From the NCBI GenBank assembly GCA_040509495.1, contig JBEVKW010000172.1, positions 11,297-75,296 on the forward strand: DNA of 64,000 bases. Direction: 5' to 3'. The notes beneath the pieces are model-generated. The model ran no database searches. It was not told where the DNA came from and saw only the letters and a list, made by a program, of their open reading frames with translations. The translations under genes were made by a program, and so were the position numbers. Source of the DNA: Terrimonas_A sp040509495 (GTDB taxonomy: Bacteria; Bacteroidota; Bacteroidia; Chitinophagales; Chitinophagaceae). This document shows positions 17,782 through 25,737 of the stretch, in pieces (the stretch's first letter is position 1; each line of letters begins with the position of its first letter).

Positions 17782-18153
17782 TAGTTAAGCTTGAGGGTGG
17801 TGATTGTTGCTATACAGATCGTCTGTTATAGCAGATCACTTGTTTGCATCCAGTTAGTCCATTAATATGCCACTTCACAAATAAAAACAGACCATACAGA
17901 TTGACTGCTTCAATCCGTTCTTAGTCAGTGTCTTAATAAAGTGTGTGCAGATCGGGGGAATATAAAAATGAAATAGCAACTCCATTTTATTGGGAGTTGC
18001 TATTAAAAAAATCCAAAAATTTTGGAGATAGTATTTGCGTTATTTTGACGAGGTGGTAGTAACTGGAGTTGAAAGCCAGTACCGGAACGTGAAGTTTTTT
18101 TCAGTGACCATCAAAAAAACAACACCGGTTTGTCCGCCATCAATCAGCATGCT
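17782..18153. other. Intergenic region between the hydrolase run and the response regulator
   Basis: About 370 bp. It contains the terminator at 17972-18004 and, nearer 17782, the presumed promoter of the hydrolase run. No gene is seen, and I found no convincing sigma-54 promoter (TGGCAC-N5-TTGCA-like) in it. Confidence 0.5.
17972..18004 (-). terminator. Intrinsic terminator of the kinase/sigma-54 regulator operon
   Basis: AATAGCAACTCC (17972-17983) and GGAGTTGCTATT (17993-18004) form a perfect 12-bp stem with a 9-nt loop. On the minus strand the stem is followed by a T-rich tail (TTCATTTTTATATT). It lies 150 nt beyond the response-regulator stop codon at 18154, the only gene that reads into it. 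Confidence 0.65.
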
Positions 18154-20121
18154 TTAATAAGCGTGCTGATCATCTGAAATATCTTCCTTGGTGATGTTCA
18201 GCTTTGCTATCTTGGCTTCAAGCGTTGTCGGTTTGATATTTAATAATTCCGCTGCCCCTTTGACTCCGCGGATCCGTCCTTTAACTTTTTTCAGAACGGA
18301 GATCATGTAAGATCTTTCGGTCTCCCGCTGGATCTGTTTGATATCTTCAAACGAGTTCGTCAGCCCGTTGCCAACCTCTTTTTCCTCTATCCGGGCTAAC
18401 ACCCTTTTTAATTCGAGTTTTGATTTTCCGTCATTCAGGATCACGGACTGTTCCAGAATATTTCCCAGCTCGCGGATATTACCGGGCCAGTCATAGGCTG
18501 CGAGTTCATCGGCCATTGACGGCGAAATGCCATGAAAGGGCTTATTGAATTCCCTGCAAAATTTATCTGCGAAATATAATGCAAGCGCATATATATCACT
18601 TTTCCTTTCACGTAAAGGAGGAAGCGTGATGGGAAAGGCATTCAACCGATAATAAAGATCCAGCCTGAACCTTCCCTGTGCTACTTCCTGCTCCAGATTC
18701 TTGTTGGTCGCTGCCACAACGCGTACATTAACCTTGATCGGAGATGAACCACCTACATATTCTATCTCCTTTTCCTGTAAAACACGCAGCAGTTTTACCT
18801 GCATGGCCAGTGGCAATTCCCCGATCTCATCCAGGAAAATGGTTCCGCCCTGCGCCTGCTCGAATTTACCTTTCCTTTTTTCACTGGCGCCTGTGAACGC
18901 GCCCTTCTGATGCCCAAATAATTCAGACTCGATCAGTGTAGGCGGAATGGCGCCACAATTCACTTTGACGAAAGGTTCTTTTTCCCTTCCTGAAAGGGTG
19001 TGGATCAGTTGGGCCACTTTCTCTTTGCCTGTTCCACTTTCTCCGAATATTAAGACCGACGTATTGTAGGGCGCTACCTGTGCCGTAAGATCAAGGGCAG
19101 ACAGCAATAAGTGATGGCTGCCGATAATGCTTTTAAATCTCACATCATTGACCTCCTGATGGAGCAATTGCCCGGAATTATCGGGAAGAGCCAATAAAGA
19201 AGCCGCAGCATTTGAATACAATCTTTCCGCAACCTCAGTAAGGCAATCATTCAATCTGCTTAATAACGCAACATGATCGTCTGTATAAATGTTTCCCTGC
19301 CGACTGTAAAAGAAGTACTGCACTGACCGTCCATCACTCAGGTTGACGGTGAGAGAAAGATATGACTGCAAATTGAACGCCTGCGTCATCAAACCAGACA
19401 AAGTCGATACCACTTCTTGCTTCTCCGTTCCGCCCCTTGAGATGCCTGTTTCACCAGCTTCAGCAATGCCCGGGTCTGCCGGAACCTCACTCTCTTTCAT
19501 CCCCGTGATGATCAGCAACTCTTTTTTACTGATGAACTGGTATTCATCAAATCCTATACGCAGGTATCCCTTGTCAATTGAAGGGTTGCTGACCGTTTCT
19601 TTGTATGCCGAAATAAAAAGATCAAATGGAATAGAAGACTGCAGTTGCCTGACGATCTTCAAGATCCGTTGGTCAACTGAAATAGCTTCACTGCTGGCTT
19701 TTTTGAGTTTATCCTCGAGCAACGCTTCCTGTCGGAGTTTTGATTGAGTGCTTTGTTCATGACGGTACCACGCAATGTCCAGCGTTACGAGAAGGTCTTT
19801 TTTGCGGAATGGTTTTACCAAAAAACCGTAAGGGTCGGTTGCTTTGGCTTCTTCCAGGATTTTCTGGCTGGAATTAGCCGATAAAAAAACGAAGGGGATA
19901 TTTTCAGCCCGCAGCTCTTTTGCTATTTCAATACCAGAAGAATTTCGTTCCAGGCGGATATCGAGCAGAACCATATCCGGCTTGTTGCGTGCGATCATTT
20001 CTGCCGATTCATCTGCGGAAGCTGCAATACCCGTTACATTGTAGCCAGCCCCCGTTAAGATCAACCGGAGATCATTCGCTACGATAAATTCGTCTTCTAC
20101 TATCAATAAAGTCTTACTCAT
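18154..20121 (-). CDS. Sigma-54-dependent response regulator (REC - GAF-like - AAA+ - HTH)
   Basis: 655 residues. The receiver domain covers 1-120, with acidic pocket E9/D10, phosphoacceptor Asp54 (VLLDIRL) and Lys103. Residues about 150-310 form a middle domain of GAF-like size. The AAA+ domain runs about 330-560: Walker A GESGTGKE (361-367), GAFTGA loop (407-412) for sigma-54 contact, Walker B IFLDEIGE and an RLNAFPITLPPLRER motif. A C-terminal helix-turn-helix (AAELLNIKPTTLEAKI) covers about 622-642. It activates RNA polymerase carrying sigma-54. Its ATG overlaps the stop of the kinase gene by one base, so the two are translated together. A same-architecture paralogue is at 39028-40965. 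Confidence 0.92.
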   Translation of the reverse strand: MSKTLLIVEDEFIVANDLRLILTGAGYNVTGIAASADESAEMIARNKPDMVLLDIRLERNSSGIEIAKELRAENIPFVFLSANSSQKILEEAKATDPYGFLVKPFRKKDLLVTLDIAWYRHEQSTQSKLRQEALLEDKLKKASSEAISVDQRILKIVRQLQSSIPFDLFISAYKETVSNPSIDKGYLRIGFDEYQFISKKELLIITGMKESEVPADPGIAEAGETGISRGGTEKQEVVSTLSGLMTQAFNLQSYLSLTVNLSDGRSVQYFFYSRQGNIYTDDHVALLSRLNDCLTEVAERLYSNAAASLLALPDNSGQLLHQEVNDVRFKSIIGSHHLLLSALDLTAQVAPYNTSVLIFGESGTGKEKVAQLIHTLSGREKEPFVKVNCGAIPPTLIESELFGHQKGAFTGASEKRKGKFEQAQGGTIFLDEIGELPLAMQVKLLRVLQEKEIEYVGGSSPIKVNVRVVAATNKNLEQEVAQGRFRLDLYYRLNAFPITLPPLRERKSDIYALALYFADKFCREFNKPFHGISPSMADELAAYDWPGNIRELGNILEQSVILNDGKSKLELKRVLARIEEKEVGNGLTNSFEDIKQIQRETERSYMISVLKKVKGRIRGVKGAAELLNIKPTTLEAKIAKLNITKEDISDDQHAY

Positions 20122-22604
20122 TAAATCGCCATTATTTCGTTAACTGTGGATTTCTCCACACGCTCGACAGTCGCTTTTCGGAATCGCACCGTTATATGCA
20201 ATCCGTTATCGCTTTTAAAGGTCAGAATCCCGCCAAGCTGTTTTGCAAGTCCGCGCATCAGATCAAAACCAAGTGAATTATGCCGGGATATATCAAGTCC
20301 TGCCGGCAAGCCCACTCCGTTATCGACTATTTGCAGCACTAAACGATCATCTGCATCCTGATGCAATGTTAAGCGTACGGTTCCTTCCCTGCTTCCCGGG
20401 AAAGCATACTTCATCACATTAACGATACATTCGTTAATGATCAGGCCCAGAGGGATTGCCTGCGATACATCAAGGTCCAGTGGCTCGATCTCCTGTTCGA
20501 AAATGATCCTTTTTTCTGTATCAAAACTTTCCTGTACATAAGATACCAACTCATTAATGTAATCCTGCATGGCAATACAGGACATGTTATCTGAAAGATA
20601 CAATTTCTGATGGATCAATGCCATGGCCTGCATCCGGCGTTGACTGTCATTGATCGCAGTCCTTGCATCCCTGTTATCGATATATACTGATTGTGAGTTC
20701 AACAGGCTGATCACGATCTGCAGATTGTTCTTCACCCGGTGGTGGATCTCTTTCAACAGCCATTCTTTATCGTCAACAAGGTCCTGCAGTTGTTCATTTT
20801 TCCGGCTGATCACTTTATTGGCTCCCTGTTTCAACCTGTTTTGGCGGTATAACAGTCCCGCGATGATCAGGACTGTAATAATGCCGGCAATGGTGAGGTT
20901 TCTCAGCAGAGCGGCCCGTTTCGATCTTTCCTTTTCCAGAGCAGCCTGTTGCGTTAACTGGGAGATCTGACCTTCTTTTTCCTGTATCTGGTATAACACC
21001 TGGAGCTCTTCTGCCTGCCGGATCTTTGTTACTTTAAAAGTTGCATCCAGCAGTGTAACGTATTTTTTGTAATGTGCCACAGCCGATCGGTCATCCCCCA
21101 GTATAGAATCGATGGTGATCAGGGTGCGGTAGAGATCGAGGTCAGCGGTTAGCGGCCGTAGTCTTGAGCGCGGGGCCAGGAGATGAGTATCCAGGATTTT
21201 CCTTGCTTTCCGGTATTCTCCTTTTTTCATTAAAAGAAAGCCAGTCAGCTCTTCAATGTCCGTTCTCCGGAAAGGTGGCCTGAATGTTTCAGCAATGGTC
21301 TCCAGTGAATCCATTTTTGCCAGGTGCCACTCAACCATTTTCAGTTGATTATTGTACAAATAGCCATAAGCAAATGCATAATGATAGGTGAACTGATCCG
21401 CCAGTGTTTCCGGCGGGGTCACCTGCGTTGAAATATTCTTTACCATTTCCAGGGCCTCCTTGCTCTTTCCATTCTGCGACATCCGATAAACGACGGCGAT
21501 CATCTGGTTATAGACCGTTGGATTCCGCTGTCGCAGGAAGTGTTGGATCGCTTTTTCGATCACAGCGAAACTTTCCTCTTCCCGGCCTTCTGACGACAGC
21601 ATGAGAGACAGGTTACTGTGAAAGTATCCCCACCCTATACTGTCAAGGCAATTCTCTGACACTTTGATCATTTCAAGTGTGTATCGCAATGGTTCGCCAA
21701 ATTTGCCCATGAATGTGTTTACCATCGACAATGCCTGCGCATTATAGTGTATATACGGAAACTGGATTGACTCCGCGAGGCGATATGCCTGCTCCAATAC
21801 CTCATGGGCAGTATCCAGTTGACCCGAGGCCGTGAACAAATAACCGGCATCTGTCAGCGCATTGATCTCTCCTTCCTTATTACCCAGGCTGTGACAGAGG
21901 GCGGCAGCTGCGCGGGTGTCATTGATCTTACCAGGAAAACTCGCACCCGTTGGCGGTGTATACCTGCTGCGATAAGCCAGTGCTTTTGCTTCTGTTTGTT
22001 TATCCCCCGCATACCTGCACTGCCTGATCAGCCGGGCATATATCGAATCGCCCTCGGAGTTACCGGCCTGTAAATACATTTTTCCCAGCAGGCAAAGGGC
22101 CTGCCGGCCCATCCCGGGTTCGTTAAGTTTGCGGCTTTCAGTGATCACCTGCTGAAGATAATGTTCGACGCTATCGCGGAAATAGGTATAGCTGTTCCGC
22201 TGAAACGCGTAATACGATCCCAGCAGTAGCAACCGCTGCAGGCGCTTCCGGCCGCTTGCCGCCGACAACTGACGCACACCGCTCGCCGGGTCTTTCCTGT
22301 CTATCCATTGCGATTCCTTGAAAAGCTCCTGGTCTCCGAAACCTTCTGCCAGTATAGAGAAGCGGCTGAGGCCGAGCGACCGACTGGCCTTGAACAAAGC
22401 ACTGTCGAGATCCACCTGACCCTCATTTACCACATTGATAAAAGTGGAACTTAATAGCAGATACAGTCGCTGCCAGGACTCCTTATCCTCCTGTGGATGG
22501 TGATAGGTATAGCTTGTTAAAGCGTTTGGAGTGGAAGATGCGGGTTGGGCACCCACCTGTGTCATCAAGCTGACCAGCAGCCATATCAAAGCTAATCTGT
22601 ACAT
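20121..22604 (-). CDS. TPR-containing sensor histidine kinase (HisKA_2 type)
   Basis: 827 residues. A signal peptide (1-20) is followed by about 500 residues of helical tetratricopeptide-like repeats that should lie in the periplasm, a coiled stretch, one membrane segment at 567-587, and the cytoplasmic kinase. The phosphoacceptor motif EIHHRVKNNLQ (His621/622) defines the HisKA_2/LytS-like group; the ATPase domain follows with NECIVNVMKYAF (N box) and DNGVGL (G1). It is co-transcribed with the sigma-54 response regulator, its obvious partner. The same architecture occurs at 40970-43222. The ligand of the TPR sensor region is unknown. Confidence 0.92.
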   Translation of the reverse strand: MYRLALIWLLVSLMTQVGAQPASSTPNALTSYTYHHPQEDKESWQRLYLLLSSTFINVVNEGQVDLDSALFKASRSLGLSRFSILAEGFGDQELFKESQWIDRKDPASGVRQLSAASGRKRLQRLLLLGSYYAFQRNSYTYFRDSVEHYLQQVITESRKLNEPGMGRQALCLLGKMYLQAGNSEGDSIYARLIRQCRYAGDKQTEAKALAYRSRYTPPTGASFPGKINDTRAAAALCHSLGNKEGEINALTDAGYLFTASGQLDTAHEVLEQAYRLAESIQFPYIHYNAQALSMVNTFMGKFGEPLRYTLEMIKVSENCLDSIGWGYFHSNLSLMLSSEGREEESFAVIEKAIQHFLRQRNPTVYNQMIAVVYRMSQNGKSKEALEMVKNISTQVTPPETLADQFTYHYAFAYGYLYNNQLKMVEWHLAKMDSLETIAETFRPPFRRTDIEELTGFLLMKKGEYRKARKILDTHLLAPRSRLRPLTADLDLYRTLITIDSILGDDRSAVAHYKKYVTLLDATFKVTKIRQAEELQVLYQIQEKEGQISQLTQQAALEKERSKRAALLRNLTIAGIITVLIIAGLLYRQNRLKQGANKVISRKNEQLQDLVDDKEWLLKEIHHRVKNNLQIVISLLNSQSVYIDNRDARTAINDSQRRMQAMALIHQKLYLSDNMSCIAMQDYINELVSYVQESFDTEKRIIFEQEIEPLDLDVSQAIPLGLIINECIVNVMKYAFPGSREGTVRLTLHQDADDRLVLQIVDNGVGLPAGLDISRHNSLGFDLMRGLAKQLGGILTFKSDNGLHITVRFRKATVERVEKSTVNEIMAI

Positions 22605-22762
22605 AGATTCCTTTTTTTCGATGCAGAGTTGCGAACTTTTAAAGATAAGAAATTTAATAGCTGCATCTTGCGCTGTTATAATTAATACAGCATTTTGATG
22701 TATACGAACATGTGTGCGGCGGCCGGTGGCCGAAGGGAGGCGCTGTTAATGAGTGCGAAGAT

Positions 22763-22845
22763 GACGGCTTCTACGAAGCCGATGCGTAGTCGGCGACATA
22801 CGCATAACCCTTGATTGTTGTTGAGTTCGTTATGGGTTGGGAAGA
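22763..22845 (+). repeat. REP-like two-hairpin element, copy A (upstream of the RAYT gene)
   Basis: 83 bp with a first hairpin GGCTTC-TAC-GAAGCC, directly followed by a second one, ATGCGTA (stem) ... TACGCAT, then a conserved tail containing TTGTTGTTGAGTTCGTTA. It differs from copy B at 23793-23875 at only four positions with no gaps. It lies 120 bp before the RAYT start, in the orientation opposite to copy D downstream. Confidence 0.85.
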
Positions 22846-22965
22846 GACCACGGGCAACCGGAAAATTCAAGAACGTAGCAGCCTCTTCCCGAAAAAAACA
22901 TTTTTCCACCGTTAAAACTACATTGTCCGAACGCGGCTTCTTCTTTCCTTCAGCAAAAATCAATC

Positions 22966-23523
22966 ATGCTCATCGGAGGATACAAGATCCGCAATCAGGC
23001 TGCTGCTCACTTTCTGACATTTACTGTTGTGGGTTGGATAGACGTATTCACCCGCCAGCTTTACAGGGATATACTGCTTGATAACATCCGATACTGTCAA
23101 CAGAACCGCGGGCTATTAGTTCATGCATGGTGTCTGATGAGCAATCATATTCACCTGGTGGCTACAGCCGGCAAAAAGGATCTCAGTGATGTTATCCGGG
23201 ATTTCAAAAAAGAAAGTGCCCGCCAGTTACTGCGATCTATTTCCGGTAACCGTGCTGAAAGCCGCCGTGAATGGATGCTGTCTCTCTTTTCCGACTTTGG
23301 ACGATCCAACTCACGCAATAGCCGATACCAGTTCTGGAAACAGGATAATCATCCCGAGGAACTTTTTACCGGCCCAGTAATTTTTCAAAAAATCGACTAT
23401 ACCCATCAGAACCCAGTGGCGGCCGGCATTGTGGATAAGGCCGAAGACTACCTGTACAGCAGTGCGAGAGATTATCGTTTGGGAAGGAAGTGTGGTTTGC
23501 TGGAAATTGATTTCCTTGTATGA
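22966..23523 (+). CDS. REP-associated tyrosine transposase (RAYT, Y1/IS200-like)
   Basis: 185 residues, within the usual RAYT size. It carries the HUH motif in SNHIHLVA (two His around a hydrophobic residue) and the catalytic-tyrosine region KIDYTHQNPVAAGIV, matching the YxHxNPVxAG signature of RAYT proteins; the N-terminal FLTFTVVGWIDVF segment is also typical. Both catalytic motifs appear intact and the frame is uninterrupted, so the protein may be active. These single-copy enzymes bind and cut REP hairpins. Here REP-like elements lie on both sides: copy A upstream, D inverted and B downstream, and C further right. Confidence 0.9.
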   Translation: MLIGGYKIRNQAAAHFLTFTVVGWIDVFTRQLYRDILLDNIRYCQQNRGLLVHAWCLMSNHIHLVATAGKKDLSDVIRDFKKESARQLLRSISGNRAESRREWMLSLFSDFGRSNSRNSRYQFWKQDNHPEELFTGPVIFQKIDYTHQNPVAAGIVDKAEDYLYSSARDYRLGRKCGLLEIDFLV

Positions 23524-23589
23524 AAGGGAATGGTTTTATAAGTGGAAGGCTCGATACATCGTTTAACTTACTCCATTCTTTATCCCACA

Positions 23590-23656
23590 TGAAATGAACT
23601 CAACAACTGTCGAGCGTTGTATGTAGTCTGTAACTACATACGGTTTCGAAGAAACC
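23590..23656 (-). repeat. REP-like element, copy D (inverted)
   Basis: Read on the minus strand: GGTTTC-TTC-GAAACC (23656-23642), then GTATGTAGT/ACTACATAC (23641-23619, 5-nt loop), then TTGTTGAGTTCATTT. The same order and spacing of two hairpins plus TTGTTGAGTTC tail as in copies A and B, but with different stem bases that still pair, and in the opposite orientation. It is about 70 bp after the RAYT stop. Confidence 0.75.
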
Positions 23657-23792
23657 GCCCGCTTGCAGGTTTGAGTTGGTAGCGGTTTAATCGGGCATCG
23701 AAAAAGCGACTTAGCCTTGGAGGCCTTCTTCACATGCGCAAACAAATCAGAGGGTGAGAGATCGGCCAACGACTGGCTGACAACAGCAGGCG

Positions 23793-23875
23793 GACGGCTT
23801 CTACGAAGCCGATGCGTAGCCGGAGACGTACGCATAACCCTTGATTGTTGTTGAGTTCGTTATTGGTTGGGAAGA
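23793..23875 (+). repeat. REP-like two-hairpin element, copy B
   Basis: 79 of 83 positions equal copy A, without insertions or deletions. GGCTTC/GAAGCC and ATGCGTA/TACGCAT stems are preserved. Sequence similarity ends just after GGGAAGA, which places the element boundary. With copy D it forms a converging pair downstream of the RAYT gene. Confidence 0.85.
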
Positions 23876-23932
23876 AATTACTGGTAACGGAGTAACAAAC
23901 TGATCATTATGGTCATTCTCATCATCGCGTAA

Positions 23933-24946
23933 TTATTTTTTAATTGTATTTCTTAACTGATTCCGGGTATTCTCGAGTTGCGCCATTGCGTACAGGTCAT
24001 TCCACCCGTAAGCAGCCAGGCCATTTGAGGTCGGCTCATGAAGTTTGTATAATTCCAGCGCCGTCTTCGCATCTCCCGTTAAAACGCTTGCCCATGCCAG
24101 GTTATAATCTGTCATTTTTTTCACATCGCTCTGCTGTTGAAAAACTGCTTTTGCAGATTGCAATACTTTGTCTGCTTCGGCGGTATTGCCGGCATCCAAT
24201 AAGCTATATGCTTGCTTTAGCTGATCTGCCGCGGTATTGAGTTTGCTGTATTCAGCCACTCCGCCTGCATCTGGAATAAATGCACAGACCATAGATCTTC
24301 TCTCCGAATAATCTGTATAAAGGGCCGTCATCATTATAGCAACTTTCTTATAGGCTGCCAACATCGCATACCTTTCGATGTACCTGCTGATGTCTTTATT
24401 GCCTGTTTGAAATTCCCTGGCTTCCTTTTCAGTGCCGAAATAAACCGGCGAATACATCATCGTATTGTATTTGGGTGTACTCTTTATATATAAAATGGAA
24501 TGCTCCTCGCTGCCCGTGAACACATCAAACGAATACAAAGTTTGCAGGGCAGCATCCTTTATCAAGAGGCGGCAGGGAAAATTATATGTATAATCAAGCG
24601 CATAGGCATTTCCTTCATTACGAATACCTTTAAACTGCACATTGGTGATACCGGATGCTTCAATCACAAAAGTCACATCGGGAGTATTGCCTTTGTTCTT
24701 TGCCTTCAGAGGCATGTCGCTAAATGAAAAAAGTATTCCATCCATCTGCATCTCCCGATGGCTGGCATAATAGGTCAGCTTTTCCGGGAAAACGGGATTG
24801 TAGGTATTCTCTTTTGTAAGAGCCTGCACCAATGCAGGATATTTCATTTTAACAGACGAACTGCTGTGTTTGATCTTAACAGACGACTGCGATAAGGTAA
24901 CCTGACTGACTAATGCCGCACAGCCAAGTAGAAGAGTTAATTTCAT
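23933..24946 (-). CDS. Hypothetical exported protein with TPR-like C-terminus
   Basis: 337 residues from the ATG at 24946, chosen because MKLTLLLGCAALVSQVTLSQ is a clear signal peptide; ten codons upstream are open. I recognise no enzyme family. Residues about 40-200 look beta-rich; about 225-335 are alpha-helical with tetratricopeptide-like periodicity (QLKQAYSLLDAGNTAEADKVL, WASVLTGDAKTALELYKLHE). It lies between REP-like copy B and the duplicated gene fragment, alone on its strand. Probably periplasmic; role unknown. Confidence 0.7.
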   Translation of the reverse strand: MKLTLLLGCAALVSQVTLSQSSVKIKHSSSSVKMKYPALVQALTKENTYNPVFPEKLTYYASHREMQMDGILFSFSDMPLKAKNKGNTPDVTFVIEASGITNVQFKGIRNEGNAYALDYTYNFPCRLLIKDAALQTLYSFDVFTGSEEHSILYIKSTPKYNTMMYSPVYFGTEKEAREFQTGNKDISRYIERYAMLAAYKKVAIMMTALYTDYSERRSMVCAFIPDAGGVAEYSKLNTAADQLKQAYSLLDAGNTAEADKVLQSAKAVFQQQSDVKKMTDYNLAWASVLTGDAKTALELYKLHEPTSNGLAAYGWNDLYAMAQLENTRNQLRNTIKK

Positions 24947-25079
24947 GTGATATATAATTTGTATATCAATAAACAAATTTTTATTGACAACACAAATACT
25001 ATTCTTTAAAAAGAATCGCGCTAATCTAAAAGGGTCATTGTTAGTCGATGCAAATACTCAAACTGGCTGCATTTTATAT

Positions 25080-25443
25080 AAACTCCGATAGCGGTATCCG
25101 CTTTTTCAATTGCGGAGATATACTGCGGAGACATCCACTTATACGTATGACCTGCGTGGTCTGTATGAACATTGTAAAGGAATATCAGTTCGGGAAATTT
25201 CCGGTTGGCTTTTATAAAGTCGAAGGCATCGTTGTACAGGCTGTCAAAACCATAACTCTGCTGAAAAAGCAACCGGTCGAAATAATTCTTATTGAAAGCA
25301 TTGATCAGCTCTGCCCAATTGTAGTAAAAAGCTGTTTTCACATTAAGCACCTTATCTTTTGCAAGCTTGAATATGGAAGGATAATAACCGCTGTCATCTG
25401 TTTGAAGCGGCTGCAGTGAATGCTGCGCAACAGTCCATTGGAT
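25080..25443 (-). pseudogene. Internal fragment of a phosphodiesterase-like gene (duplicate of 5815-6756)
   Basis: About 360 bp match the middle of the gene at 5815-6756 (its positions roughly 6095-6460) at close to 90% identity by eye: the same VSQHSLQPLQTDDSGYYPSI-type stretch through SAIEKADTAIGV. Both ends are cut: upstream of the match the frame reads unrelated sequence, and after ADTAIGV it runs into a different tail and stop. The nucleophile and the HGGH metal motifs are absent, so no active enzyme can be made. REP-like copy C lies 150 bp beyond the 5' end. Confidence 0.8.
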
Positions 25444-25588
25444 GTGATTACCGAGGCAATATGTATCCCCCAAATGCGGCACTTCTTTTAACGCCGGAAG
25501 AAATCCGTGTCTTTAAAATCTTCATCTACTGCGTAAAAAATATTAGTAGTTGATATGGCGTTCCGCGACTGACTAACGACAACGAACC

Positions 25589-25670
25589 GAACGCTTCTCT
25601 GAAGCCGATGCATAGTCGAAAACATACGCATAATTCCTGGCTACTGTTGGGTTCAATATTGGTCAGCAAG
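25589..25670 (+). repeat. REP-like element, copy C (degenerate)
   Basis: Retains CGCTTCTCTGAAGCCGATG, CATAGTCG, ACATACGCATAA and a GTTGGGTTC-like tail at the same spacing as copies A and B but with many substitutions. It sits between the truncated phosphodiesterase fragment and the paoC-like stop codon. Confidence 0.65.
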
Positions 25671-25737
25671 CGGGACTCAAACTAAACCATGTCCGGGTAT
25701 CCGCGATCACCCCGCCAAATTAGCGTCATCGCAAACA

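Noticed and set aside
17782..18153. Search for a sigma-54 promoter for the hydrolase run
   Set aside because: No TGGCAC-N5-TTGCA-like sequence with GG and GC at the right spacing was found; nearest matches lack one of the invariant pairs.
22682..22963. 93-codon minus-strand open frame before the RAYT gene
   Set aside because: It covers REP-like copy A and has no recognisable protein features; treated as a by-product of the repeat.
23366..23590. 74-codon frame antisense to the RAYT 3' end
   Set aside because: Antisense to a real gene, with no homologous motif.
23563..23835. 90-codon minus-strand open frame overlapping REP-like copies B and D
   Set aside because: Its length comes from the repeats, it has no domain, and it lies over two palindromic elements; such frames recur wherever the repeat occurs.
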